Source of the DNA: an uncultured Clostridia bacterium
GTDB taxonomy: Bacteria > Bacillota > Clostridia > TANB77 > CAG-465
Assembly (NCBI GenBank): GCA_949106495.1
Contig: CARYZD010000002.1
Span: 1 to 64,000 of the forward strand
Reading direction: 5' to 3'
Length of the DNA stretch: 64,000 nucleotides
A program made the position numbers and the translations under genes. This document shows, piece after piece, positions 18,533 through 29,162 of this stretch (positions within the stretch are counted from its first letter, which is position 1; every line of letters begins with the position of its first letter). Below the pieces are notes generated by a model. That model ran no database searches and had not been told where the DNA came from. It saw only the letters and a list, made by a program, of their open reading frames with translations.

Positions 18533-19793
18533 ATGGGAAATTCAAATAATTTTTCTAGTAAAGAGGTATATAGTCCAATCGGGATATATATATCAAGTAT
18601 TGTTACAAGTATAGTAATTGCATCTTTATGGTTTATAACTAATAATCTTGTAATTTTAATTGCATCTGTATTAATTGTTCCATTCTTGGTATTTAGACTA
18701 GCTAATAGAAAAGCTTGGAAACGTGGAAAAATTTTATTTGCAATTATTTTAATTTTATTATTTGGAATTTGCTCAGTATTTTTCAGAGGTAAATCGAATG
18801 ATAAAATTGAAGAGGATGTTGAAAGTCCTGGAATAGTAATTGAGGAAGATATAACACCATCAGAAGATATTGCTACTCCAGAGGAAGCCGAAAGCAATTT
18901 GAATGAGGAAAACATTACTAATCAAAAAGTAACAAAAGGGAAAAGTAATAACAAGAAGAAAGGTAATGTTACACCTAAGCCAAATGAGGTTATAAAACCT
19001 ACTTATCCAGATGATGTTAATCACCGGAGATGTATCAACAACAAATGGCGATTCAAATAAAATTGTTTGTGAAGACGATACTGCTAAGGAACATGAAAAA
19101 CAAATACAAGATGATGTAAATAATGGTAAGGAGAAAACTGAAATGGATAAAGGAATTACAGCAACAATAGATAAGACACCAAAACCAGATGAAACAAAAA
19201 AGGATGAATCTACTAAGATTGATGTTTCAGATAAGAATAACAAAATTGAAGTTGTTCCATCAGGAGATAAACATAATGATATTCCTAAACCATTACCAGA
19301 TAATGAACAACCTAAAGAGGATGCAAAAGTTCCTAATAATAATGAATTAGATGAGATGAATAATGCTACAGTACCAGAAGTAAATAATAAAAAGGAAGAG
19401 ACAAATAATAAACCAAACAATGTACCAACAAAGCCTTCTGATACTGAAAATAAACCTAATAAAACTGAGCAAGATAATAGTATTAAAAATGATTCTGATT
19501 CAAAACCCAATGACAAGGTAGAGGGAGAAACTACTCAGACTACTAAAACTCCAGTTTCAATTTCGTGTTTAAGTGGAAACAGTGCTATTGCTGGAGATTC
19601 AGTTCAATTCAAAGTTACAGGTGATGTAAAAAGTGTAGAAGGTTTAGGAGGACTAAATCATACACCAATTACAAATGGTTATATAACTGTTTATACAACA
19701 CCAGGAGTAGCAACAGTAATTACACCTGTTGTTGTAGGTGCAGATGGCACAAGTACTGCAACTACATCAGTAACAATTAGTGTATTAAATTAA
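18533..19793 (+). CDS. Membrane protein with long acidic/Lys-rich linker; needs +1 shift at CGG 19025
   Basis: The frame opens with a clear ribosome site (AAAGGAGAATTGCT), two to three membrane segments (about residues 18-85), then a long low-complexity D/E/K/N/P/T linker. At codon 165 an in-frame CGG (19025-19027) occurs; the zero frame stops 12 codons later. Skipping the C gives ...VNH-GDVSTTNGD... and a 419-aa protein whose linker continues in composition and ends in a small Ig-like domain (about the last 75 residues, SISCLSGNSAIAGDSVQF). Unknown family, probably a surface or envelope protein. An alternative is a genuine frameshift mutation. Confidence 0.65.
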
Positions 19794-20191
19794 TCTTGAA
19801 CTAGAGATGTGATAGATTAAAATAATGTTGTTATGTTGATTTGAACGAAGTAGATAATCAGAATCTTATTTTATGATAACGATTTGTATATGAGTGTTCA
19901 AAGATATTTATATATCAATAAAAAAGTGGTTTGATTATACTAGTTTTAGTGTAATATATTGATATATAATTTTCTCATCTTTGTTCCAGAATATGGGATA
20001 ATAAACTTTTTAAATAAGTAATATTAAAATAAATTTAAAAAGTATATAGATAAGAAAGCATTAAATATATTTTTATCTATAATAAAAGATGTACTATAAT
20101 TTACAATAAAGAATTAATATTCATATTACAAAGAGTTTCATTTTATGAGATTCTTTTTTTATGCAAAAAAATAGTAACGAAATAAAAATCG
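19794..20191. other. Intergenic region with two terminators
   Basis: No ORF of note. A plus-strand terminator lies at 20131-20162 (AAAGAGTTTCA/TGAGATTCTTT then T7), over 330 nt past the preceding stop, so a long 3' UTR or a small unannotated RNA is possible. A bidirectional hairpin at 20173-20199 (AGTAACGA/TCGTTACT) ends the minus-strand Smr gene. Confidence 0.5.
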
Positions 20192-20629
20192 TTACTTTAA
20201 AAAAGCAATTGTTACTCCATAACTTCCTTCATAGTAGCCACCAAGCCTATGTTCTTTTACATATGGCGAGTTTTCTAAATATTTGTGAACCTCACGTCTA
20301 AGTATTCCTCCATTTTTACCATGAATTATTTTAACTATTTTAACATTATTACATATTGCATTATCTATAAATTTTTCTAGATTTGCAAGAGCCTCATCTA
20401 CAGTTTGATGTCTTATCATAATTTCATCTACTGCAGGAGATGAAATTTGAACATTAACATTAAATCTATCTTTTTTGAGTTGCTTTTTATTTGTTTTACA
20501 AATTTTATCATCTGTTACTTTTATGTATTTATCATTACATAGTACAGTTATATACTGTTTATTTATTTTAACTATAATTCCTTCAATATTACTATTTAAT
20601 ATTTTAACATAGTCTCCTATGGTATACAT
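20192..20629 (-). CDS. Stand-alone Smr-domain protein (MutS2 C-terminus-like)
   Basis: A 145-aa protein. Residues 1-45 form a small KOW/SH3-like barrel (YTIGDYVKILNSNIEGIIVKI), as found just before the Smr domain of MutS2. The rest is an Smr nuclease-type domain with TVDEALANLEKFID, KIIHGKNGGILRREVHKYL and a glycine-rich end. The usual LDLRG motif is replaced by IMIRHQT and IHGKG by IHGKN, so nuclease activity is uncertain. GGAGGATAAAG before the ATG indicates a real independent gene rather than a MutS2 fragment. Confidence 0.78.
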   Translation of the reverse strand: MYTIGDYVKILNSNIEGIIVKINKQYITVLCNDKYIKVTDDKICKTNKKQLKKDRFNVNVQISSPAVDEIMIRHQTVDEALANLEKFIDNAICNNVKIVKIIHGKNGGILRREVHKYLENSPYVKEHRLGGYYEGSYGVTIAFLK

Positions 20630-20695
20630 CTTTATCCTCCTAAATGCAATAAAATAATTATACCATAATGTTATGTATTTTTGAATAGATGTATA

Positions 20696-20724
20696 TTGAA
20701 TATATGTTATATTTTTGGTATAAT
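20696..20724 (+). promoter_or_regulatory. SigA-type promoter for lepA
   Basis: TTGAAT, 17-nt spacer, TATAAT, 23 bp before the lepA start. Confidence 0.7.
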
Positions 20725-20747
20725 CTATAAATATGGAAGGATGAAAT

Positions 20748-22553
20748 ATGGTAAAAAAAGAAAATATTAGAAATTTTAGTATAATAGCACATATAGATCA
20801 CGGGAAATCAACACTTGCAGATAGACTTTTACAGCTTACAGGTTCTGTAGAGCAAAGAAAAATGCAAGAGCAGCTCTTAGATAATATGGATATAGAAAGA
20901 GAAAGAGGAATAACAATTAAATCTCAAGCTGTAAGAATGAAATATATTGCTAAAAATAATGAAGAATATATATTAAATTTAATAGATACGCCAGGGCATG
21001 TAGATTTTAATTATGAGGTTTCTAGGAGTTTGGCAGCATGTGAGGGAGCAGTACTAGTTGTTGATGCAGCTCAAGGAGTAGAGGCACAAACACTAGCAAA
21101 TGTTTATCTAGCACTAGATAATGATTTAGAAATTCTACCAGTTATAAATAAAATAGATCTACCTAATGCAAGAATAGATGAAGTAAAAAAAGAAATTGAA
21201 GATGTAATAGGTTTAGATACAGAAGGAATACCATGTATTTCTGCTAAAACTGGCTTAAATGTAGAAGATGTATTAGAACAAATTGTTGAAAAAATACCAG
21301 CTCCAACTGGTAAAGACAATGCTCCGTCAAAATGCTTAATATTTGATTCAGTTTATGATAATTATGAAGGGGCTATTGCCTTTGTACGTATAGTAGAAGG
21401 AAAAGTAAAAAGAGGAGATAAAATTATTACTATGTCAAATGGTAAAGAATATGATGTAGTAAATATAGGATATTTTAAACCTGGTGGATATATAAAGGCA
21501 GATGAACTTACAGCAGGTGAAGTTGGTTTTATTGCAGCAAGTATTAAGAATTTATCAGATATACGTGTGGGAGATACAATAACAACAGTAGAGAATAAAG
21601 CAGAAGAACCATTAAAGGGATATAAAGAAGTAAAATCTATGGTATATTCAGGTATATTTCCAGCTGATGGGTCAGATTATGAGGAACTTAAAGAGGCAAT
21701 AAATAAATTAAAATTAAATGATGCTTCACTTCAATATGAACTTGAATCATCATCTGCATTAGGACATGGATTTAGATGTGGATTTTTAGGATTATTACAT
21801 ATGGAGATAATAGTTGAAAGACTTGAGAGGGAGTATAATTTAGAGATTATAACAACTGCACCATCTGTTATATATAAAATATATAAAACTAATGGAGAAG
21901 TTGTAGAGCTATATAATCCATCAGAATTACCAGCTCCTCAAGAAATAAGCTATATAGAAGAGCCAATAGCAAGAACAGAAATAATAACACCTAAAGAATA
22001 TGTTGGAAATGTAATGGAGTTATGTCAACAAAGAAGAGGTGAGTTTATTAATATGAAATATATTGATCAAACACGTGTAATGCTTGAGTATAACTTACCA
22101 TTAAATGAGATTATATATGATTTCTTTAATAGTTTAAAATCTAGAACAAGGGGATATGCTTCCTTTGATTATGAAGTAACAAACTATAAAAAATCAAATC
22201 TCGTAAAATTAGATATACTTTTAAATGGTCAAGTCGTAGATGCACTATCATTTATTGTATTTAGAGCAAATGCTGAAACTAGAGGAAGAAAGATTGCCGA
22301 AAAATTAAAAGATATTATTCCAAGGCAACTGTTTGAAGTTCCAATACAAGCAGCAATTGGTGGAAAAGTTGTTGCTCGTGAAACGGTTAAAGCTATGAGA
22401 AAAGACGTACTTGCAAAATGTTATGGTGGAGATATAACAAGAAAGAGAAAATTACTTGAAAAGCAAAAAGAGGGTAAAAAGAGAATGAGAAGAGTTGGAA
22501 CTGTAGAGTTACCACAAGATGCTTTTATTACAGTTTTAAAGATTGATGAATAG
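20748..22553 (+). CDS. lepA: Elongation factor 4 (LepA) ribosomal GTPase
   Basis: A 601-aa translational GTPase with G1 AHIDHGKST, switch II DTPGHVDF, G4 NKIDLP and the LepA-specific C-terminal region (GGKVVARETVKAMRKDVLAKCYGGDITRKRKLLEKQK, here cited by parts: GGKVVARET, YGGDITRKRKLLEKQK). LepA back-translocates or remodels stalled ribosomes. Full length and intact. Given the proposed CGG frameshifting in this genome, ribosome-quality factors such as this are relevant context, but no direct link is shown. Confidence 0.97.
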   Translation: MVKKENIRNFSIIAHIDHGKSTLADRLLQLTGSVEQRKMQEQLLDNMDIERERGITIKSQAVRMKYIAKNNEEYILNLIDTPGHVDFNYEVSRSLAACEGAVLVVDAAQGVEAQTLANVYLALDNDLEILPVINKIDLPNARIDEVKKEIEDVIGLDTEGIPCISAKTGLNVEDVLEQIVEKIPAPTGKDNAPSKCLIFDSVYDNYEGAIAFVRIVEGKVKRGDKIITMSNGKEYDVVNIGYFKPGGYIKADELTAGEVGFIAASIKNLSDIRVGDTITTVENKAEEPLKGYKEVKSMVYSGIFPADGSDYEELKEAINKLKLNDASLQYELESSSALGHGFRCGFLGLLHMEIIVERLEREYNLEIITTAPSVIYKIYKTNGEVVELYNPSELPAPQEISYIEEPIARTEIITPKEYVGNVMELCQQRRGEFINMKYIDQTRVMLEYNLPLNEIIYDFFNSLKSRTRGYASFDYEVTNYKKSNLVKLDILLNGQVVDALSFIVFRANAETRGRKIAEKLKDIIPRQLFEVPIQAAIGGKVVARETVKAMRKDVLAKCYGGDITRKRKLLEKQKEGKKRMRRVGTVELPQDAFITVLKIDE

Positions 22554-22568
22554 TTATATTAAAAAAAT

Positions 22569-22607
22569 ATTACAGAGCTATTAAATATTACAGCTCTGTA
22601 ATTTTTA
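22569..22607 (+). terminator. lepA terminator
   Basis: ATTACAGAGCT pairs with AGCTCTGTAAT, then TTTTT. Confidence 0.88.
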
Positions 22608-22620
22608 TGTGTTAAATTTG

Positions 22621-22649
22621 TTGAAATATGTTTGTCTATAGTGTACAAT
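22621..22649 (+). promoter_or_regulatory. SigA-type promoter
   Basis: TTGAAA, 17-nt spacer, TACAAT, 22 bp before the LRR-dockerin gene. Confidence 0.6.
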
Positions 22650-22671
22650 TAGTTACATAAGAGGTATTTAT

Positions 22672-25600
22672 ATGAAAATTAATAGATTGTTATTTACAAT
22701 AATAGTATTTATTTTATTAATCGGTTGCAATAATTTAACTTTTGCAAATGAATATACAAATATGGAAGATGAAAAGTATAATCCAACAGATAATTCAAAT
22801 ATAAAAGAATCAGGATACTATTCTTATATGGAAACATCAGGAGGAATATATGTAGTAGAATATTCAGGCATAGAAGAAGTCCTTAATATTCCTGAAACAG
22901 TGGATGGAAAAAAAGTAATTGGTTTATATTCTGAATGTTTTGCTACAGCATATAATTTAAAAAAAGTTATTATACCAAAGACTGTAAATGCGATATATAC
23001 AGATACTTTTTTAAATTGTAGCACACTTGAAACAATTGAAGTATCTTCATCTAATACAACATATTCTTCATATAATGGAACATTATATAGTAAAGACTAT
23101 GTATATTTTGTATGTTGCCCAGAAGGTAGAAAAGGAGATGTAGTGTTAAGAAATGGAACAGTGTATATTTGTGACTTTTCATTTTTTAATGCATCTAAAG
23201 TGACTTCAATTCATATACCAGCATCTGTAATTGATGTAGGTGAAAAAGCACTTTATGACACAAGTTCACTATCTAGTATTACAGTAGATAATTCAAATAA
23301 GTATTTTGTTTATTCTGGTGGAATACTTTATGATAAAAACAAAACAGAAGTAATAAAATGTGTAGATAGTAGAATTAGTTGTGTAAATATAGCAAGTACA
23401 GTAAAAAAAATTAGGGAATGTGCTTTTTTTAACTGTAAAAAATTAATGGGACCAATAAATTTTCCTAATGGATTAGTTTCAATAGGTGAAAGAGCTTTCT
23501 TTAATTGTAGTAGTTTAACAGGAGATATAAATTTACCATCAACATTAACTACAATTGGTAGTGCAGCTTTTTATAATTGTAAGAATATAACTGGATTATC
23601 AATATCTTCAAATTTGGAGGAGATACCTGATGATTGCTTTTGCTTATGTGAAAGTGTTAAGAATATAGTTATACCAAATGGTGTAAAAAAAATTGGGGAA
23701 AGAGCTTTTTTTGAATGCAGAGGAGCAGAAAGTCTAATTATAAGTAATACAGTTACTCAAATTGGAAACTGGGCTTTTTCATATAATGAGTCTTTAAAAG
23801 GAGACTTAATAATACCAGATAGTGTTGTAACTATTGGAGATGCTGCATTTGATACATGTATATCACTAAATGGATATATAATTTTAGGTTCGAAAGTATC
23901 TGAAATAGGAGACAGTGTATTTTACTATTGTTCAAACGCTAAAGCAATAATATTTAGAGGACCAGTTCCTGCACCAAGTCAATATTCATTTACAGAGCCA
24001 AGTATACCATATTACCATTTAGATGGAAAAGTTGGATTTGAAGATGTTTTGGTAGATAAAGCTGTATATTCGTATGTAGAAAAACCAAGTGTTACATTTA
24101 TGATTAATGGTTCAGAATATAAAAAGGTGAATCAAACAAAATATGGTCTTAGCGTTGCAGAATTTTCATCACCTAATATTCAGAATTATAATTTTGAAGG
24201 GTGGTATTATGATGAAGCATATACTAAACCATACAACTTTTCAGATGTAATAATGAACAATACCATAATTTATGCTAAAACTAGTACAAAAAATGTTATT
24301 AAGTTTAGAGAAAAAAATATATTACTTGCAATTGGAAATAATTTAAAGTTGAATGTAGAATATTCATTAGAAGAAGGGGCTACATTTCAAGATATAGATT
24401 GGACAAGTTCAAACGAAGAGATACTTACAGTAGACAACGAAGGAAATATAACTGGGGTGTCAAAAGGAGAAGCAACTATAACTGCAAGATATAAAAATAC
24501 ATCAGCAGAGTTGTTAGTAACTGTTTTTAAAGATGAAAATGAAATTTCTTTTTCAGATAATATAGAAAGAATTGTTATTGGAACTCAAAAGAAGTTGAAT
24601 ATTAATTATCATTTATTAAATAATGCAACTTTCGAGGATATAGTTTGGACTTCTTCAGATGAGAATGTAGCAACTGTTGAGAACGGATTTGTAAATGCAA
24701 TATCTGAAGGTAGAACTAAAATTACAGCATCATTTGATGATGCAGAAGCAAATATAGAAGTACTAATTGTAAGAGGTAATAGTTTAGAGATTACTACAGA
24801 GAGTTTTACAATAAAAGAAGAAAGATATAAGAATTTAGATGTAAATTATTATTTTAATGATGATGCTACAGAAAGTGCAATTGAATGGATATCATCAAAT
24901 TCAAATATAGCAACTGTTGAAAATGGGCTTGTTAAGGCAATTTCTACTGGTAATGTTACAATAACCGCTAGATATAAAGATGTAGAAGATAGTATTAATA
25001 TTACAGTTGTTCGTAAAGATGTGATTTCATTTAATACTCAAAGTTTAAATATAGTAAATACAGTTAATACATATACATTAGATTATAACTTTTATTCATA
25101 TGATTATTCAGTAAACGATTTGGAATGGTTATCATCAAATACAGATGTTGCAACAGTAGAAAATGGAGTACTAACTATACTTTCTAACGGTCAAACAACT
25201 ATTACAGCAAGATTTGGAAATACTACTGCTAAAATATTAATAGAGGTAGTAGATTCTAATTGGATTGAATTTAAAAAAGATAGTATTAATATTGATTATA
25301 GAAAAGATACAAGCATTAATTTAGATGCAGACTTAGATTATTACTTTAATGATGGTGGAAATATAAATAATATAACATTTGAAAGTAGTGATTCTAATAT
25401 TGTAAAGGTATTAAATAATAGATTAATTCCAGTTGGAGTTGGAAGTGCTACAATTACTGCAAAATATTTAGATGCATGTGATAATATAGATATAAATGTA
25501 GTATCTATAGAAAAATTAAGTTTTAAAAATGGTAGATGTATTCTTAAAAATGGAAAGTCTCAAATATTAGAATATTCATTTGATTCATATAATGGAGATT

Positions 25601-25935
25601 CAGAAAATATTACATTTACATCTTCAAATATAAATATAGTTAGAATAGAAAATGGATATATTTATGCAGTTGGAAATGGTGAAGCTACAATAACTGCCAA
25701 ATATGGTGATATGATTTCTCAAATGGTTGTCGTTGTAACAAATGAAGATTATTTACTAGGGGATTTAGATAAAAATGGTATAGTAAATGCAAATGATGCA
25801 GCTCTTATTCTAGATTTATATAAATATGGAAATGTTACAGATGAAGAAAAAATTATTGGGGATTTAGATGGTAATGGAATAATAAATGCAAATGATGCAG
25901 CATTAATATTGGATATATATAAATATGGAAAATAA
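22672..25935 (+). CDS. Large LRR_5/Big2 surface protein with dockerin
   Basis: A 1087-aa exported protein. The N-terminus contains LIGCN, a possible lipobox, or else an ordinary signal peptide cleaved after TFA. Residues about 55-440 are BspA-type leucine-rich repeats (LKKVIIPKTV, IGERAFFNCSSLTG units). A Listeria-Bacteroides (InlB B-type) repeat follows at about 470-530. About six Big2-like Ig domains come next, each with ...WTSSNEEILTVDNEGNITG-type cores, and a type I dockerin forms the last 60 residues. Likely an adhesion or scaffold-docked surface protein. Cotranscribed with the next gene. Confidence 0.88.
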   Translation: MKINRLLFTIIVFILLIGCNNLTFANEYTNMEDEKYNPTDNSNIKESGYYSYMETSGGIYVVEYSGIEEVLNIPETVDGKKVIGLYSECFATAYNLKKVIIPKTVNAIYTDTFLNCSTLETIEVSSSNTTYSSYNGTLYSKDYVYFVCCPEGRKGDVVLRNGTVYICDFSFFNASKVTSIHIPASVIDVGEKALYDTSSLSSITVDNSNKYFVYSGGILYDKNKTEVIKCVDSRISCVNIASTVKKIRECAFFNCKKLMGPINFPNGLVSIGERAFFNCSSLTGDINLPSTLTTIGSAAFYNCKNITGLSISSNLEEIPDDCFCLCESVKNIVIPNGVKKIGERAFFECRGAESLIISNTVTQIGNWAFSYNESLKGDLIIPDSVVTIGDAAFDTCISLNGYIILGSKVSEIGDSVFYYCSNAKAIIFRGPVPAPSQYSFTEPSIPYYHLDGKVGFEDVLVDKAVYSYVEKPSVTFMINGSEYKKVNQTKYGLSVAEFSSPNIQNYNFEGWYYDEAYTKPYNFSDVIMNNTIIYAKTSTKNVIKFREKNILLAIGNNLKLNVEYSLEEGATFQDIDWTSSNEEILTVDNEGNITGVSKGEATITARYKNTSAELLVTVFKDENEISFSDNIERIVIGTQKKLNINYHLLNNATFEDIVWTSSDENVATVENGFVNAISEGRTKITASFDDAEANIEVLIVRGNSLEITTESFTIKEERYKNLDVNYYFNDDATESAIEWISSNSNIATVENGLVKAISTGNVTITARYKDVEDSINITVVRKDVISFNTQSLNIVNTVNTYTLDYNFYSYDYSVNDLEWLSSNTDVATVENGVLTILSNGQTTITARFGNTTAKILIEVVDSNWIEFKKDSINIDYRKDTSINLDADLDYYFNDGGNINNITFESSDSNIVKVLNNRLIPVGVGSATITAKYLDACDNIDINVVSIEKLSFKNGRCILKNGKSQILEYSFDSYNGDSENITFTSSNINIVRIENGYIYAVGNGEATITAKYGDMISQMVVVVTNEDYLLGDLDKNGIVNANDAALILDLYKYGNVTDEEKIIGDLDGNGIINANDAALILDIYKYGK

Positions 25936-25949
25936 AGAAGGGAGTGCTA

Positions 25950-26765
25950 ATGAATAAAAGAAAAATATGTTTTGGTATTGCAGTACTAATGATAATACTT
26001 TCAATTACTAATGTGGTATGTGCTACTGAAGAACTATATTTTGGACCAATAGAATATGATTCTTTTACTGATGGGTTTAAATTTATTATAAATAGTGATG
26101 GTGCAAAAACATGTACAATTTCAGGATATGAAAGTAAAGTCTATACTAATATAATTCCAGATGAAATAAATGGATATACAGTTACTAGAATTGATAATGA
26201 AGCATTTAAAAATATTGTTCAAATTACAGGTGAGGTTAAATTACCAAATAGTATTATTTCTATTGGGGATGAAGCTTTTCTAGGATGTGGGTATTTAACA
26301 AAAGTACAACTTAGTAACAATTTATTAAGTATAGGAAATAAAACTTTTTTAAATTGTAATGGGTTAGATAGAAAAGATTTAGTAATTCCATCTACAGTAA
26401 AAGAAATTGGTAGCGAGGCGTTTGCATATACTACATTAGGTTCAATTACTTTTACATCAAAAGAAGCTCCTAAAATAAATTCTGATACATTTAAGAATTA
26501 TACAGGAAAAGTAATTATACCAAATGATTCTAAAGGATATATAGGAGAAGGATGGAGTGGAGCAATAGTTAGTGGAATAGAACATATGGGAGATTTAGAT
26601 GGAAATAATATTGTAAATGCAAATGATGCAGCAATAGCTCTTGATTTATATAAATATGGTAATGTTACAGATGAACAACTTAAAATAGGAGATTTAGATA
26701 GAAATGGAATAATAAATGCAAATGATGCAGCGTTAATATTAGATATATATAAATATGGAAAATAA
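25950..26765 (+). CDS. Small LRR_5 protein with dockerin
   Basis: A 271-aa exported protein with a signal peptide (about residues 1-25), a short block of BspA-type leucine-rich repeats (RIDNEAFKNIVQITGEVKLP, IGDEAFLGCGYL) and a C-terminal two-loop dockerin. The start 14 nt after the previous stop and a GAAGGGA ribosome site mark an operon with the larger LRR-dockerin gene. An in-frame GTG at 25944 lies within the ribosome site and is less likely. Confidence 0.87.
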   Translation: MNKRKICFGIAVLMIILSITNVVCATEELYFGPIEYDSFTDGFKFIINSDGAKTCTISGYESKVYTNIIPDEINGYTVTRIDNEAFKNIVQITGEVKLPNSIISIGDEAFLGCGYLTKVQLSNNLLSIGNKTFLNCNGLDRKDLVIPSTVKEIGSEAFAYTTLGSITFTSKEAPKINSDTFKNYTGKVIIPNDSKGYIGEGWSGAIVSGIEHMGDLDGNNIVNANDAAIALDLYKYGNVTDEQLKIGDLDRNGIINANDAALILDIYKYGK

Positions 26766-26783
26766 GGCTTACGCCTTATTTTT
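26759..26783. terminator. Bidirectional terminator overlapping both stop codons
   Basis: AAATAAGGC-TTAC-GCCTTATTTTT. The plus-strand dockerin gene stop and the minus-strand flippase stop both lie inside the hairpin. Confidence 0.88.
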
Positions 26784-28253
26784 CTTTGCTTTAAATTTTT
26801 GAATTACAAAGTATAACGAAAAGAAAATACATGTAAAACAAATAAGATTTAATAACAGTGAAATATAATTTTGGGTATTAGGAAACATCTTTGCAGTTAA
26901 AAAGAAAGAAATAAATAGTAAAATTGAAGGTAATACTAACCATTCAAAGTATTTGAAATCTAATTTAATTTTTTTAAGTAGTAAATTTATACTTAAAAGT
27001 CCATTTAGATATTCGCTTACATATATAACTAAAATATATCCAAAAGTTCCAATATATGGTACACCAAAATATATAAGTAAAATACACGTTACAACATCAA
27101 GTATATTAATTTTCATAACTTTCACTTGTAAATCTAAACCTCTTAATATATTATCTACAATAAAATCTAAGTATACGACACATATTAATGGAGTTAAAAC
27201 TTTAACATAATATGATACTTCAGTGTTTTTATATATTGAAAAGCATAATAAGTCTGAGGATATGTATATTAAAAATGATATGTAAAGTGAAGCAAGAAGT
27301 GTAAGTTTAAATATTCTTTCTGTTATATTTTGTATTTTAGTAGTATTATTAGTTGCAAAGTATCTAGAGTACTCTGGTAGTAATAAAGATGAAAAGCAAT
27401 TAATAAATATACTAGGCATAAGTATAAATTGCCAGGCTATTCCATGTATTAATCCATACCTTGAAAGCGCATAATCATATGAAAAACCGTATTTTTGTAG
27501 TCTCAAAGGTATTAGTGTATGCTTTAATGTAGAAAGTCCTGAACGTACAAATGATGTAAATGAAATAGGAGCTGCAATTTTTAAGATTTTTTTTGAAACA
27601 CTAATAGTACGAGTGTTTTTATTATTAGCATTACTTAGTGTTTTTATATCTTTTTTATACATTAAATAAGTGTATAGAAGAGAGACTATTTCAGATATAA
27701 GTAAACTAATTCCAAAAGCAAGGTATGTTTGGTTATAATAATGTATAAGTATAATAAGTGCAGTTGAACGTATAACATGGCATAAAAATTCATTTATAAC
27801 AGGTTTATTAACTTTTCTTAAAGCATTAAAATAACCACAAATACTAGAACTAATAGCCATAAATGGAAGAGATAGAGCAAGTAGTATTATAATTCTATCA
27901 TCTTCTAAATTATGTAGAAAGATATCACATATTTTATCTTTAAAAACAATAGTTATAACACATACTAAAACAGATATTAATGCACAAATTTTATTACCAA
28001 TACTTATTGCTTTTTTTATATAAGTATTATCATTTATTTCATCTTTTTCAGAAACAATTTTTGTAATCGCAAGTGGTATTCCAAAAAGAGAAATTGTAAC
28101 TAAAAAATTAAAAAAATTAGTTATTAGGGAATAGGAGCCAAGGATAGTAGTTCCAATTTTTTGAGTAATATACGCATTAGTTATTACTTCAATTATATTA
28201 ATTATCCCAGTTGAAATACTTAGAAGTAAAAAGTTTTTTATAAATTTTAACAC
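26769..28253 (-). CDS. spoVB: SpoVB-like MVF-superfamily flippase
   Basis: A 494-aa polytopic protein with about 14 membrane segments and the MOP/MVF opening KNFLLLSISTGIINIIEVITNAYI. The SpoVB subgroup is thought to move lipid-linked cortex precursors during sporulation. The start is GTG, overlapping the pdaA stop by one base (TAGTG), with AGAGGA upstream, so the pair is translationally coupled. This pairing with pdaA supports the cortex assignment. Confidence 0.83.
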   Translation of the reverse strand: MLKFIKNFLLLSISTGIINIIEVITNAYITQKIGTTILGSYSLITNFFNFLVTISLFGIPLAITKIVSEKDEINDNTYIKKAISIGNKICALISVLVCVITIVFKDKICDIFLHNLEDDRIIILLALSLPFMAISSSICGYFNALRKVNKPVINEFLCHVIRSTALIILIHYYNQTYLAFGISLLISEIVSLLYTYLMYKKDIKTLSNANNKNTRTISVSKKILKIAAPISFTSFVRSGLSTLKHTLIPLRLQKYGFSYDYALSRYGLIHGIAWQFILMPSIFINCFSSLLLPEYSRYFATNNTTKIQNITERIFKLTLLASLYISFLIYISSDLLCFSIYKNTEVSYYVKVLTPLICVVYLDFIVDNILRGLDLQVKVMKINILDVVTCILLIYFGVPYIGTFGYILVIYVSEYLNGLLSINLLLKKIKLDFKYFEWLVLPSILLFISFFLTAKMFPNTQNYISLLLNLICFTCIFFSLYFVIQKFKAKKNKA

Positions 28254-29038
28254 TAAGTTTCCTCTAATTCATCAAGTGAACAGAAAGTATATCCTTGGTC
28301 TTTTAATTCAGTTATAAAATCTCCTAGTATTTCCATATTTGTCTTAGATGTAGAGTGAAGTAATATTATCGCTCCATTATGAATTCTTTTTCTTAATGTA
28401 GCCATAGCGCTTTCATGTGATGGTTGACTATCTTGTTTCCAATCGACATATGCTACAGACCAAAATATTGTCTTATATCCAAGATTTTGAGCATCTTGTA
28501 AATTTTGAGTATTATAAATTCCTTGAGGTGGTCTATAATATTTTTTCATTTCTTCACCAGTTATATTTTTACATTTTTCTTCATTAGGTAGTATTTGTTT
28601 TTTAAAATCTTCAAAAGTAGACATTTTTGACATGTCTGGATGTGTAAGAGTATGATTGGCTACAATATGCCCTTCGTCATGCATTCTTTTTACAGTGGCA
28701 GCATCTGAATCAAAAAAGTTACCAACTATAAAAAAGGCTGCTTTTACATTTTGCTCTTTTAATGTATCTAGTATTGAATTAGTATATCCTGCCTCATATC
28801 CAACATCAAAAGTTAGATATACTTTTTTTTCATCTTGAGAACCAGTATAATATGCGTTATATTTTAGTAGTTCTTCAGAAGTTGCATTCCCTTCAGGAAG
28901 TGCATTAGGTGTTCTAAAGCATAGACCCCAAGATGTAGTACCTGAAGCTAGAACATAACATGATATACTACACATACAAATTAAAAAAAGAATAGAAAAA
29001 GATAAAATTAATTTTTTTCTTGTAATAATATAATACAT
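28253..29038 (-). CDS. pdaA: Polysaccharide deacetylase, PdaA type (muramic-delta-lactam)
   Basis: A 261-aa exported NodB-domain enzyme. An N-terminal signal anchor is followed by SWGLCFRTPN, characteristic of PdaA. The metal and catalytic motifs are FDVGYEAGY, HTLTHPD (H-x3-H), YYRPPQG and a late ILLHS. PdaA deacetylates N-acetylmuramic acid in spore cortex. It heads an operon with spoVB. Confidence 0.9.
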   Translation of the reverse strand: MYYIITRKKLILSFSILFLICMCSISCYVLASGTTSWGLCFRTPNALPEGNATSEELLKYNAYYTGSQDEKKVYLTFDVGYEAGYTNSILDTLKEQNVKAAFFIVGNFFDSDAATVKRMHDEGHIVANHTLTHPDMSKMSTFEDFKKQILPNEEKCKNITGEEMKKYYRPPQGIYNTQNLQDAQNLGYKTIFWSVAYVDWKQDSQPSHESAMATLRKRIHNGAIILLHSTSKTNMEILGDFITELKDQGYTFCSLDELEET

Positions 29039-29106
29039 TTAATCACCTTAATAAAGTATATTAAGTAAAATAAAAAATATTAAAATATGAAAACAATTAT
29101 TATAAA

Positions 29107-29135
29107 TTGACCATACTATTTTTATATGCTAAAAT
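29107..29135 (+). promoter_or_regulatory. SigA-type promoter
   Basis: TTGACC, 17-nt spacer, TAAAAT before the histidine-phosphatase gene. Confidence 0.65.
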
Positions 29136-29162
29136 TAGTATTGAAATAGAGGAGGAAGAAAA

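Noticed and set aside
20192..20629. Smr gene as a truncated mutS2 pseudogene
   Set aside because: It has its own strong ribosome site, an intact frame and a terminator, and no upstream mutS2 remnant is visible.
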